Assembly (NCBI GenBank): GCA_020851565.1
Contig: JADZCN010000146.1
Coordinates: forward strand, 1-64,000
Length of the DNA stretch: 64,000 nt
Source: Acidobacteriota bacterium
GTDB taxonomy: Bacteria > Acidobacteriota > Vicinamibacteria > Vicinamibacterales > UBA2999
Direction of reading: 5' to 3'
In this document: piece by piece, positions 16,764 to 26,052 of the stretch
How positions within the stretch are numbered: the first letter of the stretch is position 1
Layout: each line of letters starts with the position of its first letter
Translations under genes and position numbers: made by a program
The notes under the pieces: model-generated
The model's database searches: none
The model's input: the letters and a program-made list of their open reading frames with translations, nothing else
Told to the model about the DNA's origin: nothing

Positions 16764-18344
16764 GTGTCACGCATTCAGTTCGAGGGCGACGCCTTCATCA
16801 GCTACGCCCACCTCGACAACGTCGAGCTCGTCGAGGGCCGGAAGGGCTGGGTGGCCAACCTGCACCGGGCGCTCGAAGTGCGCGTTGCGCAGCTGCTGGG
16901 CAAGCCGCCGCAGATCTGGCGCGATCCCAAGCTGTCCGGCAACGACCTCTTCGCCGACACCATCGTCGAGCGCCTCCGCCGGGTGGCCATCCTGGTGGCG
17001 GTGGTGTCCCCGCGGTACGTGAAATCGGAGTGGACCATCCGCGAGCTCACCGAGTTCTGGGCCGCGGCCGAGGAACAGGGCGGCGTTCGCGTTCGCGACA
17101 AGGCCCGCGTCTTCAAGGTCCTGAAGACGCCGGTGCCGCCGGATCGGACACCGGCCGAGCTCCGAATGCTGCTCGGGTACGAGTTCTTCAAGGTGGATCC
17201 CGAAACCGGGAAGATCCGGGAGCTCGACGAGATCTTCGGGCCTGAGGCCCACCGCGACTTCTGGCTCCGGCTGGACGATCTCGCGCACGACATCTGCGGG
17301 CTGCTCGAGAGCCTGGAGGCCATCGAGGCTGGAGCGGAGCCGGCGGGGGGCGGCGACGGAGCCGCCGCGCCGGTGGCGGGCGCGGCCGCGGCAGCCGCGG
17401 CGACGGGCACGGCCCCTGCGACGGCCGCATCGAGCGGCACGGTCTATCTCGCGGAGACCACGAGCGACCTGCGCGACCAGCGCGAGACCATCCGGCGGGA
17501 CCTGCTGCAGCACGGGTACCACGTGCTCCCCGATCACATGCTGCCGCACGTGGCCGAGGAGGCCGACGCCGCCATCCAGGGCCACCTTGCCCGCAGCCAG
17601 ATGTCCATTCACCTCATCGGGAAACACTACGGTGTCGTGCCGGAGGGCGGCGAGCTGTCGCTCGTCGAGATGCAGCACGAGCTGGCCACGGCGAGGTCCG
17701 CCGGGCGGGACTTCGCGCGGCTCATCTGGATTCCGGACGGCCTGCAGGTGCAGGACGACCGCCAGCGTCGTGTCCTGGACCGGCTGCGTGCGGACCCGCG
17801 GATCGGCGAGAGCGCGGATTTGCTGGAGACCTACTTCGAGGACCTCCGGACCAGCGTGCAGGATTGGCTGAAGCGCGGTCGCCGGCCGGCCGCGCCGCCG
17901 GCCGCCTCGCGGCCCGCGCCGGGCGCCGAGCCGCCGCTCCTGTACCTGATCGCCGACGAACGCGACCTGCCGGCGCTGGACCCCTGGGCCGACGCGCTGT
18001 TCGACGAAGGCTTCGAGGTGATCCGGCCCATCTTCGAGGGCGGCGAGCGCGAGATACGCGAGTACCACGAAGAGAACCTGGCCACCTGTGACGGCGCACT
18101 CATCTTCTACGGGGCCGGCAACGAGCTGTGGGTGCGCCGCAAGCTGCGCGAGATCCAGAAGGCGCCGGGTTACGGCCGGACGAAGCCGCAGCCAACGATT
18201 GGCATCTGCCTGATTGGTCCGCGCACGCCGGAGAAGGAGCGCCTGCGGACCCACGAGGCCACGGTTGTGCCGCAGTGGGACGGCGTGGCCATGGAACCGC
18301 TGCGGTCGCTGGTCGCCGCGATCAAGGCTGGCGGTGCTGTTTAA
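16764..18344 (+). CDS. Three-part TIR / DUF4062-like / TIR-like protein
   Basis: About 526 residues from GTG 16764, preceded by a G-rich ribosome-binding site; the open frame upstream of it has no homology. Residues ~5-200 form a TIR-type domain beginning DAFISYAHLDN, with SPRYVKSEWTIREL placing a glutamate (Glu94) where NAD-cleaving TIR domains keep their catalytic Glu. An Ala/Gly linker follows. Residues ~225-385 resemble DUF4062 (VYLAETTSDLRDQRETI). Residues ~400-526 form a second TIR-like Rossmann domain (LLYLIADERDLPALDP ... ALIFYGAGNELW). It overlaps the following nSTAND gene by 11 bases. Such proteins are usually partners or effectors of STAND NTPases in immunity or signalling; that role is inferred. 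Confidence 0.82.
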   Translation: MSRIQFEGDAFISYAHLDNVELVEGRKGWVANLHRALEVRVAQLLGKPPQIWRDPKLSGNDLFADTIVERLRRVAILVAVVSPRYVKSEWTIRELTEFWAAAEEQGGVRVRDKARVFKVLKTPVPPDRTPAELRMLLGYEFFKVDPETGKIRELDEIFGPEAHRDFWLRLDDLAHDICGLLESLEAIEAGAEPAGGGDGAAAPVAGAAAAAAATGTAPATAASSGTVYLAETTSDLRDQRETIRRDLLQHGYHVLPDHMLPHVAEEADAAIQGHLARSQMSIHLIGKHYGVVPEGGELSLVEMQHELATARSAGRDFARLIWIPDGLQVQDDRQRRVLDRLRADPRIGESADLLETYFEDLRTSVQDWLKRGRRPAAPPAASRPAPGAEPPLLYLIADERDLPALDPWADALFDEGFEVIRPIFEGGEREIREYHEENLATCDGALIFYGAGNELWVRRKLREIQKAPGYGRTKPQPTIGICLIGPRTPEKERLRTHEATVVPQWDGVAMEPLRSLVAAIKAGGAV

Positions 18345-21177
18345 TCCCTTTCCCGGGCTGCGGTCGTTCGAATCCGACGAAGACCACCTGTTCTTCGGCC
18401 GCGAAGCCGATATCGACGCGCTGTTGAGCCGCCTTCGGGCGGCGCGTTTCCTGGCCGTCGTCGGCACGTCGGGCAGCGGCAAGTCATCGCTCGTCCGCTC
18501 CGGCCTCATTCCATCGCTGCAGAGCGGCTTCATGGCCGGCGCCGGCTCGAGCTGGCGCATCGCCGTGATGCGGCCGGGCGAGGATCCGATTGGCAACCTG
18601 GCGGAGGTGACCAGCCGCGCGGACGTGCTCGGCCACGATGGTGAGCTGGCCGACACCGCTGGCGTGCTCATGGAAGCGACGCTGCGGCGCGGCACGAAGG
18701 GCCTGGTCAATGCCGTCCGGCACGCGCGCCTGCCCGCCGACCACAACCTGCTGGTGGTGGTCGACCAGTTCGAAGAGCTCTTCCGCTTCCGGCGAAGCCG
18801 GCACGCCAACTCGCGCGATGAAGCCATTGCCTTCGTCCGCCTGCTGCTCGAGGCCGCCGCCCAGCAGCAGTACCCGATCTACATCGTCGTCACGATGCGG
18901 TCGGACTTCATCGGGGACTGCATGAACTTCCCCGGTCTGGCCGAGGCGGTGAACACGGGGCTGTTCCTGGTCGGGCGGATGAGCAGAGACGGCCTGCGCT
19001 CGGCCATCACCGGCCCGGTGGCCGTGGCCGGTGGCGCGATTGCGCCGCGGCTGGTGAACCGCGTGCTGAACGACCTGGGCGACGATCAGGATCAGCTGCC
19101 CCTGGTGCAGCACGCGATGATGCGCACCTGGGAGCACTGGGCCGGCCACCGCACCGGCGCCATCGATCTCGCGGATTACGAGGCGGTCGGAGGGTTCAAG
19201 GACGCGCTCTCGCAGCACGCCGACGAGGTGTATCGCGAGGCGGTGGAGGCCGTGGATGCCGCCACGGTGGAGCGGATCTTCAAGGCGCTGAGCGACACCC
19301 ACTCGGATCCGCGAGGGGTCCGCCGGCCGGGTACCGTCGCCGAGCTCGCCGAGGTGTGCGGGCGCTCGGAGGCCGACGTCATCCGGATCGTCGAGATCTT
19401 CCGGGGGCCCGGGCGCAGCTTCCTGATGCCACCGCGTGCCGTGACGCTCACGCCGGACTCCATCGTGGACCTCTCCCACGAGAGCCTGATGCGATGCTGG
19501 GCCCGGCTCATCACCTGGGCCACGGAGGAGGCGGAGTCAGCGGACTTCTACCTGCGCCTCTCGCAGGCCGCCTCATGGTTCGAGGCGGGGAAGGCCGGGC
19601 TGTGGCGGAATCCCGAGTTGCGCCTGGCCGAGCGGTGGCGCGACGAGACACAGCCCACCGAGGCCTGGGCCCGGCGATACGACGACAAGTTCACCCACGC
19701 GATTGCGTTTCTCGATCGCAGCCTGGCGGAGCACCAGCGGCTGGTGGACGAAGCGGAACGCGAGCGACGGGCGAAGCTGCGCCGGACGCAGTGGACGGCC
19801 GGCGTGCTGGCGACGCTGCTGCTGGCGGCGGTGGCGCTTGCCGTGGTGGCTCGACGGGAGAACGCACGGGCCACCGCGAACCTGGCCCTGGCGCGCGAGG
19901 CGGTGGACGAGTCCCTGTCGTCCGTGGACCTGGATCCGTCGCGCCTGGGCGCCGACGTGCCGGCGCTGGAGGAACTGCGAAGGGATCTCCTGACGAAGGC
20001 CCAGCGGTTCTACGCGGCCTTCGGCGCCCAGGACCCCGGCAGCGAACAGGCGCGCTACGACCTTGCGCTGGCGCACCTCCGGCTGGGGCACATCAGCCGG
20101 CTGCTGCAGCGGCCGGACGACGCCGCGCGCGAGTACCTCGAGGCCATCGCACGTCTCGATGCGCTGGCGGCCGACTCGCCGTCAACGGCGGCCTACCGCC
20201 AGTCGCTCGCCGATGCCCACAACTGGCTGGCCGAAACCTACCGGCCGCAGCCCCCGCGCGCGGGTGATGCCGAGCGGGCGTACGATCGCGCGCTCGCGCT
20301 GCAGCAGGCGCTCGTGCAGGCCGAGCCCGATAACGTCGCCTACCGGCGCCAGGCAGCGCGGAGCTATTACAACCGCGGGATCCTGCTGGCCGGGACGCCC
20401 GAGGCTTCGGATCGAGCGGAGGCCGATTTCCGCAGTGCCATCGAGCTGCTGTCGCCGCAGGCCGACGCGGACGCCGCGTCAGCGCAGGAGCTGGCGCGCG
20501 CGGTCAACAACCTGGCAGGGATGCTCACCCTGCAGCCGGCGCGCCTCGAGGAGGCACGGACGCTGTACGAGCGCGCCATCGAGATCGACGAGCGCCTGGT
20601 TCGCGAGTCGCCCGACAACCGGGAATACAAGCTGGAGCTGGCGAAGTTCTGCAACAACCTGGCGTCGCTGCTCCGTGAGATGGGGCAGCCCGACGTGGCG
20701 GCCGCGCGCAGCCGGCGGGCCGTGGAGCTGATCGATGAACTGGCGCGGCTGGCGCCGTCGCTGGCCGTGGAGCAGGCCGACGCCCGGACGCTGCGCGGCG
20801 GCATCCTCCGCGACCAGGATCCCGCGGCCGCGGAACGCGACTACGCCGAGGCGCTGGCCCTTTTCGAGGAAGGACTTGGCGACGAGCGCGTGCTCCGCCT
20901 CCCGGAGTTCCACCAGCGCTTTGGCGATCTTCTGCTAGACTTGGCCGCGTTTCCGGCACGCCGTCCGGAAAGCGAGCGGGTGCGCCGCCTGCTCGAGCGC
21001 GGCGTGGCCCGGTACGCCGACGTGGCGCGGGCGGTCGCCGCCCGCGGGTCGGCAGCCGACGCGCAGGCGGCCGCCGAGACCGTGTCGAGGCTGTTGGCAG
21101 CCCTTCCCGCCACGGAGCGCGATCGTCTCGGGCCCGTGCTCGAGCAACTGGGCCGCAGGCTCGAGGCGCACCGGTAG
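18334..21177 (+). CDS. nSTAND1-type NTPase with transmembrane segment and TPR repeats
   Basis: About 947 residues from GTG 18334, where the homology begins (FNPFPGLRSFESDEDHLFFG, the usual entry of this STAND family). The Walker A motif is GTSGSGKSS (residues 44-52) and the Walker B motif is LLVVVDQFEEL (~139-149), followed by a winged-helix-like region with the LSHESLMRCW motif. One membrane helix lies at ~488-508, and the remaining ~430 residues are TPR-like helical repeats. This is the sensor-switch architecture of bacterial STAND proteins. The overlap with the TIR protein implies co-translation, suggesting that NTPase-driven assembly controls the TIR partner. The trigger is unknown. Confidence 0.87.
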   Translation: MLFNPFPGLRSFESDEDHLFFGREADIDALLSRLRAARFLAVVGTSGSGKSSLVRSGLIPSLQSGFMAGAGSSWRIAVMRPGEDPIGNLAEVTSRADVLGHDGELADTAGVLMEATLRRGTKGLVNAVRHARLPADHNLLVVVDQFEELFRFRRSRHANSRDEAIAFVRLLLEAAAQQQYPIYIVVTMRSDFIGDCMNFPGLAEAVNTGLFLVGRMSRDGLRSAITGPVAVAGGAIAPRLVNRVLNDLGDDQDQLPLVQHAMMRTWEHWAGHRTGAIDLADYEAVGGFKDALSQHADEVYREAVEAVDAATVERIFKALSDTHSDPRGVRRPGTVAELAEVCGRSEADVIRIVEIFRGPGRSFLMPPRAVTLTPDSIVDLSHESLMRCWARLITWATEEAESADFYLRLSQAASWFEAGKAGLWRNPELRLAERWRDETQPTEAWARRYDDKFTHAIAFLDRSLAEHQRLVDEAERERRAKLRRTQWTAGVLATLLLAAVALAVVARRENARATANLALAREAVDESLSSVDLDPSRLGADVPALEELRRDLLTKAQRFYAAFGAQDPGSEQARYDLALAHLRLGHISRLLQRPDDAAREYLEAIARLDALAADSPSTAAYRQSLADAHNWLAETYRPQPPRAGDAERAYDRALALQQALVQAEPDNVAYRRQAARSYYNRGILLAGTPEASDRAEADFRSAIELLSPQADADAASAQELARAVNNLAGMLTLQPARLEEARTLYERAIEIDERLVRESPDNREYKLELAKFCNNLASLLREMGQPDVAAARSRRAVELIDELARLAPSLAVEQADARTLRGGILRDQDPAAAERDYAEALALFEEGLGDERVLRLPEFHQRFGDLLLDLAAFPARRPESERVRRLLERGVARYADVARAVAARGSAADAQAAAETVSRLLAALPATERDRLGPVLEQLGRRLEAHR

Positions 21178-21208
21178 AACCGCACGTTTCCGTGGATCGA
21201 GGTCCCCG

Positions 21209-22276
21209 ATGCGATCGATGTTCGTTGCGTTGCTGCTTCTGGTGCCGGCGGCTGTGGCCGCACAGGACACGGGTCTTCGGCTGAGCGCCAATCGCCTGGC
21301 CACGGCGGCCGCCGCCGAGCCCTCGCCGGACGCCGCCGAGCCCGCCCAGCCCACCCAGCGCACCCCCACTCCGCCGCCACCCCCCGCCGCGGGACGACGC
21401 CGTCCCAGCATGGTCGGATACGTCGGAGACGGCTCAATCGGGTCGCAGGTGCGCTTCCGTTTCGACGCCGGTTTCGAGACCACCGCGGCCGACCGCGCGG
21501 AATTCTTCTACGGCAAGTGCGGGTGCTACCGGGGCCTGCCGGCGGACCATCCGGCCTACGATCCGGACGCCCCCGGGCCCGGCCCGGGCATTGCCCAGGA
21601 GCTCGACTACCGGCAGCTGTGGGTGCAGGCCGAGTACGCGATGAATGGTCGCGCATCCGTGTATGGGGAACTGCCGGTCCGCTGGCTGTTGCCGCAGGCG
21701 TTCGTGCCCGGCACGGGCACGTTTCCCGACGCCAGCGGGCTGAGCGATATCCGTGGCGGGGTCAAGCTTGCGCTCGTGGCCTCGGACACGCAGTTCGTCA
21801 CCGTGCAGCTGCAGGCCGATGCTCCCACTGGCGACGCGGAGAAGGGTCTCGGCACCAATCACTGGTCGTTCACGCCGACGCTGCTCTACTACCAGCGGCT
21901 CGGGGATCGCGTGGCGGTCGAGTCGCAGTTCGGCACCGTGTTCCCCATTGACGGTTCCGCCGGCATCCCGACGGCCGGCGACGACTCCTTCGCCGGCAAG
22001 GTCATCACCTATGGCGCGGGGTTCAGCGTGGACCTGGCGCCGGGCAGCCGGGTGAGCGTGGCGCCGGTGGTGGAGCTCTTCGGGTGGCACGTGATGGACG
22101 GGTTCCAGACCGCGACGCTGGGCCCCGCGGACGGCATCGACGTCCTCAACCTGAAGATCGGCGCCCGCGTTCTCGCCGGCCCGGGCGGCTCCATCTACTT
22201 CGGCTACGGCCGCGCGCTCACCGACGCCACCTGGTACCACGACATCGTCCGGGTGGAGTATCGCTACGGGTTCTAG
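21209..22276 (+). CDS. Putative outer-membrane beta-barrel protein (transporter/porin-like)
   Basis: A 355-residue secreted protein with a signal peptide (MRSMFVALLLLVPAAVAAQD), a Pro/Ala-rich linker and then alternating-hydrophobicity strands ending in a terminal aromatic (VEYRYGF), typical of outer-membrane barrels. It resembles proteins annotated as 'transporter' or phenol-degradation MetA-like. The cargo is unknown. It follows the STAND gene by 31 bases but has its own GAGGT ribosome-binding site. A tandem repeat array begins at its stop codon. Confidence 0.65.
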   Translation: MRSMFVALLLLVPAAVAAQDTGLRLSANRLATAAAAEPSPDAAEPAQPTQRTPTPPPPPAAGRRRPSMVGYVGDGSIGSQVRFRFDAGFETTAADRAEFFYGKCGCYRGLPADHPAYDPDAPGPGPGIAQELDYRQLWVQAEYAMNGRASVYGELPVRWLLPQAFVPGTGTFPDASGLSDIRGGVKLALVASDTQFVTVQLQADAPTGDAEKGLGTNHWSFTPTLLYYQRLGDRVAVESQFGTVFPIDGSAGIPTAGDDSFAGKVITYGAGFSVDLAPGSRVSVAPVVELFGWHVMDGFQTATLGPADGIDVLNLKIGARVLAGPGGSIYFGYGRALTDATWYHDIVRVEYRYGF

Positions 22277-22365
22277 TGTTTTGAACCCTCGTGCTTTGAA
22301 CCCCCGTGCTTTGAACCCTCGTGCTTTGAACCCTCGTGCTTTGAACCCTCGTGCTTTGAACCCGG
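22276..22365. repeat. 15-bp tandem repeat, six copies
   Basis: Six head-to-tail copies of GTGCTTTGAACCCTC, with one or two substitutions in the first, second and last copies. The array begins at the last base of the upstream TAG stop and ends 4 bases before the TTG start of the DUF952 gene. The core GTGCTTTGAACC occurs once more at 37041-37052, just beyond the stop of the ADOP permease. Confidence 0.95.
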
Positions 22366-22369
22366 CGAC

Positions 22370-22729
22370 TTGAATTCTCCGTGCCCTGACCTTCCGCGCC
22401 TCGTCTTCAAGATCGTGCCCGAGGATCTGTGGCGTACGAGCGAGACGACGGGGCGCTTCGAGGGCTCGCCGGTGGACGTGCGCGACGGCTTCATCCACTT
22501 CTCGACGGCGACACAGGTGAAGGAGACCGCGGCGCGTCACTTCGCGGGCCAGTCCGGCCTGCTGCTCGTGACGGTCTCGGCGGATGCCCTCGGAGACGCG
22601 CTCAGGTGGGAACCGTCGCGAGGCGGCGACCTGTTTCCCCACCTCTATGGCGACCTGCCGCTGACCGCGGTCCGCTCCGTTGTGCCGCTCCCGCTGGGTC
22701 CTGACGGGCTGCACGTCTTCTCGTTCTGA
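22370..22729 (+). CDS. DUF952 family protein
   Basis: A 119-residue cytosolic protein with the full DUF952 signature: LVFKIVPEDLW near the start, DGFIHFSTATQV, a central LLLVTVSADALG strand and FPHLYGDLPL at the C-terminal side. The family fold is ADP-ribosyltransferase-like and the biochemical role is unknown. The only workable start is TTG 22370, immediately after the 15-bp tandem array; homology begins about 10 residues later, so the true start could be slightly downstream. Confidence 0.85.
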   Translation: MNSPCPDLPRLVFKIVPEDLWRTSETTGRFEGSPVDVRDGFIHFSTATQVKETAARHFAGQSGLLLVTVSADALGDALRWEPSRGGDLFPHLYGDLPLTAVRSVVPLPLGPDGLHVFSF

Positions 22730-22771
22730 CGCGCCGCGCTGACTGAAACACCTCGAGCGTCACGGCGGCCG

Positions 22772-25700
22772 GTGTGGTTTCGCTACACTTCTCGCGTCGT
22801 GCCGTGGCTCTTCCTCGTCGCCTACACCTGTTCCGGCATCGCCGGCCTCGTCTACGAGGTGAGCTGGACCAGGCTCCTCACGCTTCACATCGGGCACACG
22901 ACCGCCGCTGCCGCCGCGGTCGTCGCGGCATTTCTTGGGGGGCTGGCGGCCGGCGCGGCCTGGGGCGGAGACATCGCCTCGAGACTCTCGCGCGGCGCGG
23001 CGCTCCGTGCGTACGTGGGGCTGGAGCTCGGCGTGGCCGCGGCGGCCCTGGCACTGCCCTGGGAACTGCGCGCGCTGACACCGCTCCTGTCGTGGGCCTA
23101 CGGCGAAGGTGGACCCGGGTTGCTGTTCCCCACGGTGCGCCTCGTCTCGTGCCTGGTGATGGTGTTCATCCCGGCCGCGGCGCTTGGCGCCACGTTTCCC
23201 ATGGCCATCCGCTGGTTCGCGAGCGAGAGCGGGCGTCCGGCTCGCCTCAGCGGGCTGCTCTACGCGCTCAACACGGCAGGCGCCGCGGTGGGGGCGATGC
23301 TCGCGGGCTTCGTGCTCGTCCCGGCCATCGGGATCTCGGGCGCCACGTGGGTGGGCGTTGCCGGCAGCCTTGTGGCGGCGCTGGCGGTGGCGGTCGTGAT
23401 TCGAAGCGAGGCGCCGACAGGTGAGACCGCGCCGCCTGCCGCGGCCCCGGATGATGCCGCGGGCGCCGAACGCAACAGTCGCCGCCGCGACAGGCCGCGG
23501 TCGATCACGCGCGGAGAGGCGTCGATCAAGGACACCACTCCACGTGACGACGGCCGATGGCTGGCGGCCGGCGTGCTCGGCCTCTCCGGCTTCGCGTCCC
23601 TGATGCACGAGATCGCGTGGACCCGCATCCTCGCGCTGGTCCTCGGTCCGACCACCTACGCTTTCGCGGCCACGCTGGCGGCAGTGATTGGCGGCGTGGC
23701 CATTGGTTCCGCCGCGGGCACGTGGATGGTGGGCCGCGCGAGGCGACCCGCTGCATGGGTGGCCATCGCGCTGGCGCTTGGCGCGATCACGACAAGCTTC
23801 ACGTACTCGCTGGCGGGACAGCGCATCCCGCGGATGGTGGCCCGCCAGATGGCCATCGCGGCGGATCCCTTCAGCGAGCTGCTCACCCAGGGTCTGCTCC
23901 TCACAGCAGCTCTGATCCTGCCGACCGCGATCTGCCTCGGCGCGGCCTTTCCCCTCGCGCTGTCACTCGCGGGCGACCATGCGGAGCGCGTAGCCGGGCG
24001 CTTCGGCGTGGTGTATGCCGTCAACACGCTGGGCGCCGTGGCAGGCTCACTCGCCGCGGGCTTCTTCTTCATCCCGCGATTCGGCCTGCAGGTCACGCTG
24101 CAGGTGGTGAGCGGTAGCCTCATCACGGCCGCGCTGTTCGTCGTCGTGAAAGCGGCGCTCGCCGGCAGCGCGCGCGTCGCAGGCGTGATGGCCTCCGCCG
24201 CGGCCGCGATCGTGCTCGTCCTCAGCCCGCCGTGGGACCGCGAGCTCATGGCCAGCGGGCCCTACATGTATGCACCCTTCGTCCCCCGCGACCTCGATCT
24301 CGAAACCATGCTGAAGGCGGGGACGATGCTCTACTACCGCGAGGGCGCGGCGGCCACCGTGTCCGTCAAGAGGCTCACCGGGACGACGACGCTGGCGGTG
24401 GACGGCAAGGTGGACGCCTCGAACAGGGGCGACATGCTGACGCAGAAGCTGATCGCGCACCTGCCGCTGCTGGTCCACGACAACCCGCGGGACGTCGCCA
24501 TCATCGGCCTGGGGAGCGGCGTCACCGTGGGCTCCGCGCTCCGCCACCCGATTGCGCGCGCCGATGTCATCGAGATCTCGCCGGAGGTGGTGAAAGCTTC
24601 CCGCTTCTTCGAGGCCGAGAACCATCATGCCCTGGACGACCCGCGCACCAACCTCATCGTCGGGGACGGGCGATCGCATCTGCTGCTGACGCCGAAGCGG
24701 TACGACGTGATCATCTCGGAGCCGTCGAACCCGTGGATTGCCGGCGTGGCCGCGCTCTTCACGCGCGAGTTCTTCGAGGGCGCGCGCAATCGGCTGGCGC
24801 CAGGCGGCGTCATCTGCCAGTGGGCCAACGCCTACAACATCAGCGAGGCGGACCTGCGCTCGATCGTGGCGACGTTCCTCTCGGTGTTTCCGCACGGTAC
24901 CGTCTGGCTCGTCGGAGGAGACGATGTGCTGATGATGGCGTCGGATGGGCCGCTGGACGCGCGGCTTGAGAGGATGCACGAGCATTGGCGGCGCCCAGGC
25001 GTGGCCGAGGACCTGGCGCTGGTCTCGGCGATGGACCCGTTCTCGGTGCTGTCGCTCTACATCGGCGGTCCCGACGAGCTGAAGCCGTATGCCGAGGGCG
25101 CCCCGTTGTTCACCGACGACACGATGCGGCTGGAGTTCTCCGCGCCGCGCGAGATCCACAGTGGCGAGGCGGGGGCGAACGTGACGAGGCTCTCGGCGCT
25201 GGCGGCTGAAGGGAGTGGCCCCGCCGCCGTGCACGAGGCGCGCGCGCACGCCGGCGCCGCCGAGTGGCGCAACCGCGGCCTGATGATGGCGAAGTCGGAC
25301 GTGCACGACCGTGCCTACGACGACTTCAAGCGCGCTCTCGAACTGGACGTGACCGACAAGGCTGCCCTGGACGGGTTCGTGCGGGCCGCCGGGCTCACGG
25401 GACAGTCGCCCTTTGCCGTCGAAACCCTCGAGGCCCTGTCTGCCGGGCGTGAGCTTCATCGCGACGTGCTGGTCGCACTCTCGAAGGCCCGGTCCGCGGC
25501 CGGACTCACGGACGAGGCTGTGGCGGCGGCGCGCGAGGCCGCACGCGTCGACTCGCCGGGCCTGGCCGGGCTGGAGCAACTGGCGTCGATCTACGCCGAT
25601 GCCGGCAACACCGTGCCGCTCGACGACACGGTGGCCGCGATGCGGCGCGTCGCGCCGGACCAGGCGCCGACGCTCTACTACACTGCTGCTGCCGCCTTCC

Positions 25701-26005
25701 TCCACGGTGACGCGCAGGAAGCCGCGCGCCTGGCGGAGCGTGCCGTCGCCGCCGACCCGGCCTATGCGCCCGTGTACGACCTGGTGGGCGCGGCCTACAC
25801 GAAGCTCGGCCGGCTCGACGAGGCGCGCAAGGCCTTCGAGACGTCGCTCACCTTCGATGCGCACGACAGCGCGGCCTACGCGAACCTGGGTCTGCTGGCG
25901 ATGGAAGCCGGGGATCGGGCCGCGGCGCGCGGCTACTTTGCCGAAGCGCTATGGCTGACGCCGAACTCCGCCGTGGCGCGGGAAGGGCTGGCGCGATCGC
26001 GGTGA
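22772..26005 (+). CDS. Membrane-embedded spermidine-synthase-like protein with C-terminal TPRs
   Basis: A 1077-residue fusion. The N-terminal ~480 residues contain two sets of about seven membrane helices (each with a Y/HEV/I-W-T-R signature: GLVYEVSWTRLL and LMHEIAWTRIL), as in MFS/spermidine-synthase fusions. Residues ~530-760 form a spermidine-synthase Rossmann domain (IIGLGSGVTVGSALRH, VIEISPEVVKAS, EPSNPWIAGVAALFTREFF). The rest consists of TPR repeats. True polyamine synthase activity is doubtful in such fusions. The start is uncertain: GTG 22772 gives the longest product, while GTG 22799 follows a TACACT box by 9 bases. Confidence 0.88.
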   Translation: MWFRYTSRVVPWLFLVAYTCSGIAGLVYEVSWTRLLTLHIGHTTAAAAAVVAAFLGGLAAGAAWGGDIASRLSRGAALRAYVGLELGVAAAALALPWELRALTPLLSWAYGEGGPGLLFPTVRLVSCLVMVFIPAAALGATFPMAIRWFASESGRPARLSGLLYALNTAGAAVGAMLAGFVLVPAIGISGATWVGVAGSLVAALAVAVVIRSEAPTGETAPPAAAPDDAAGAERNSRRRDRPRSITRGEASIKDTTPRDDGRWLAAGVLGLSGFASLMHEIAWTRILALVLGPTTYAFAATLAAVIGGVAIGSAAGTWMVGRARRPAAWVAIALALGAITTSFTYSLAGQRIPRMVARQMAIAADPFSELLTQGLLLTAALILPTAICLGAAFPLALSLAGDHAERVAGRFGVVYAVNTLGAVAGSLAAGFFFIPRFGLQVTLQVVSGSLITAALFVVVKAALAGSARVAGVMASAAAAIVLVLSPPWDRELMASGPYMYAPFVPRDLDLETMLKAGTMLYYREGAAATVSVKRLTGTTTLAVDGKVDASNRGDMLTQKLIAHLPLLVHDNPRDVAIIGLGSGVTVGSALRHPIARADVIEISPEVVKASRFFEAENHHALDDPRTNLIVGDGRSHLLLTPKRYDVIISEPSNPWIAGVAALFTREFFEGARNRLAPGGVICQWANAYNISEADLRSIVATFLSVFPHGTVWLVGGDDVLMMASDGPLDARLERMHEHWRRPGVAEDLALVSAMDPFSVLSLYIGGPDELKPYAEGAPLFTDDTMRLEFSAPREIHSGEAGANVTRLSALAAEGSGPAAVHEARAHAGAAEWRNRGLMMAKSDVHDRAYDDFKRALELDVTDKAALDGFVRAAGLTGQSPFAVETLEALSAGRELHRDVLVALSKARSAAGLTDEAVAAAREAARVDSPGLAGLEQLASIYADAGNTVPLDDTVAAMRRVAPDQAPTLYYTAAAAFLHGDAQEAARLAERAVAADPAYAPVYDLVGAAYTKLGRLDEARKAFETSLTFDAHDSAAYANLGLLAMEAGDRAAARGYFAEALWLTPNSAVAREGLARSR

Positions 26006-26052
26006 GCCGCCGCTGCGGACGGAGGTGTCGCCCGGCCAGGCGGTGAAAGGCG

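Noticed and set aside
22276-22365. Possible CRISPR or iteron (origin) array
   Set aside because: Units are contiguous with no spacers, and there is no replication initiator gene, DnaA boxes or AT-rich unwinding region nearby.
22772-26005. Calling the membrane fusion a working spermidine synthase
   Set aside because: Large membrane-spermidine-synthase-TPR fusions are of uncertain activity and no polyamine-pathway genes are adjacent.
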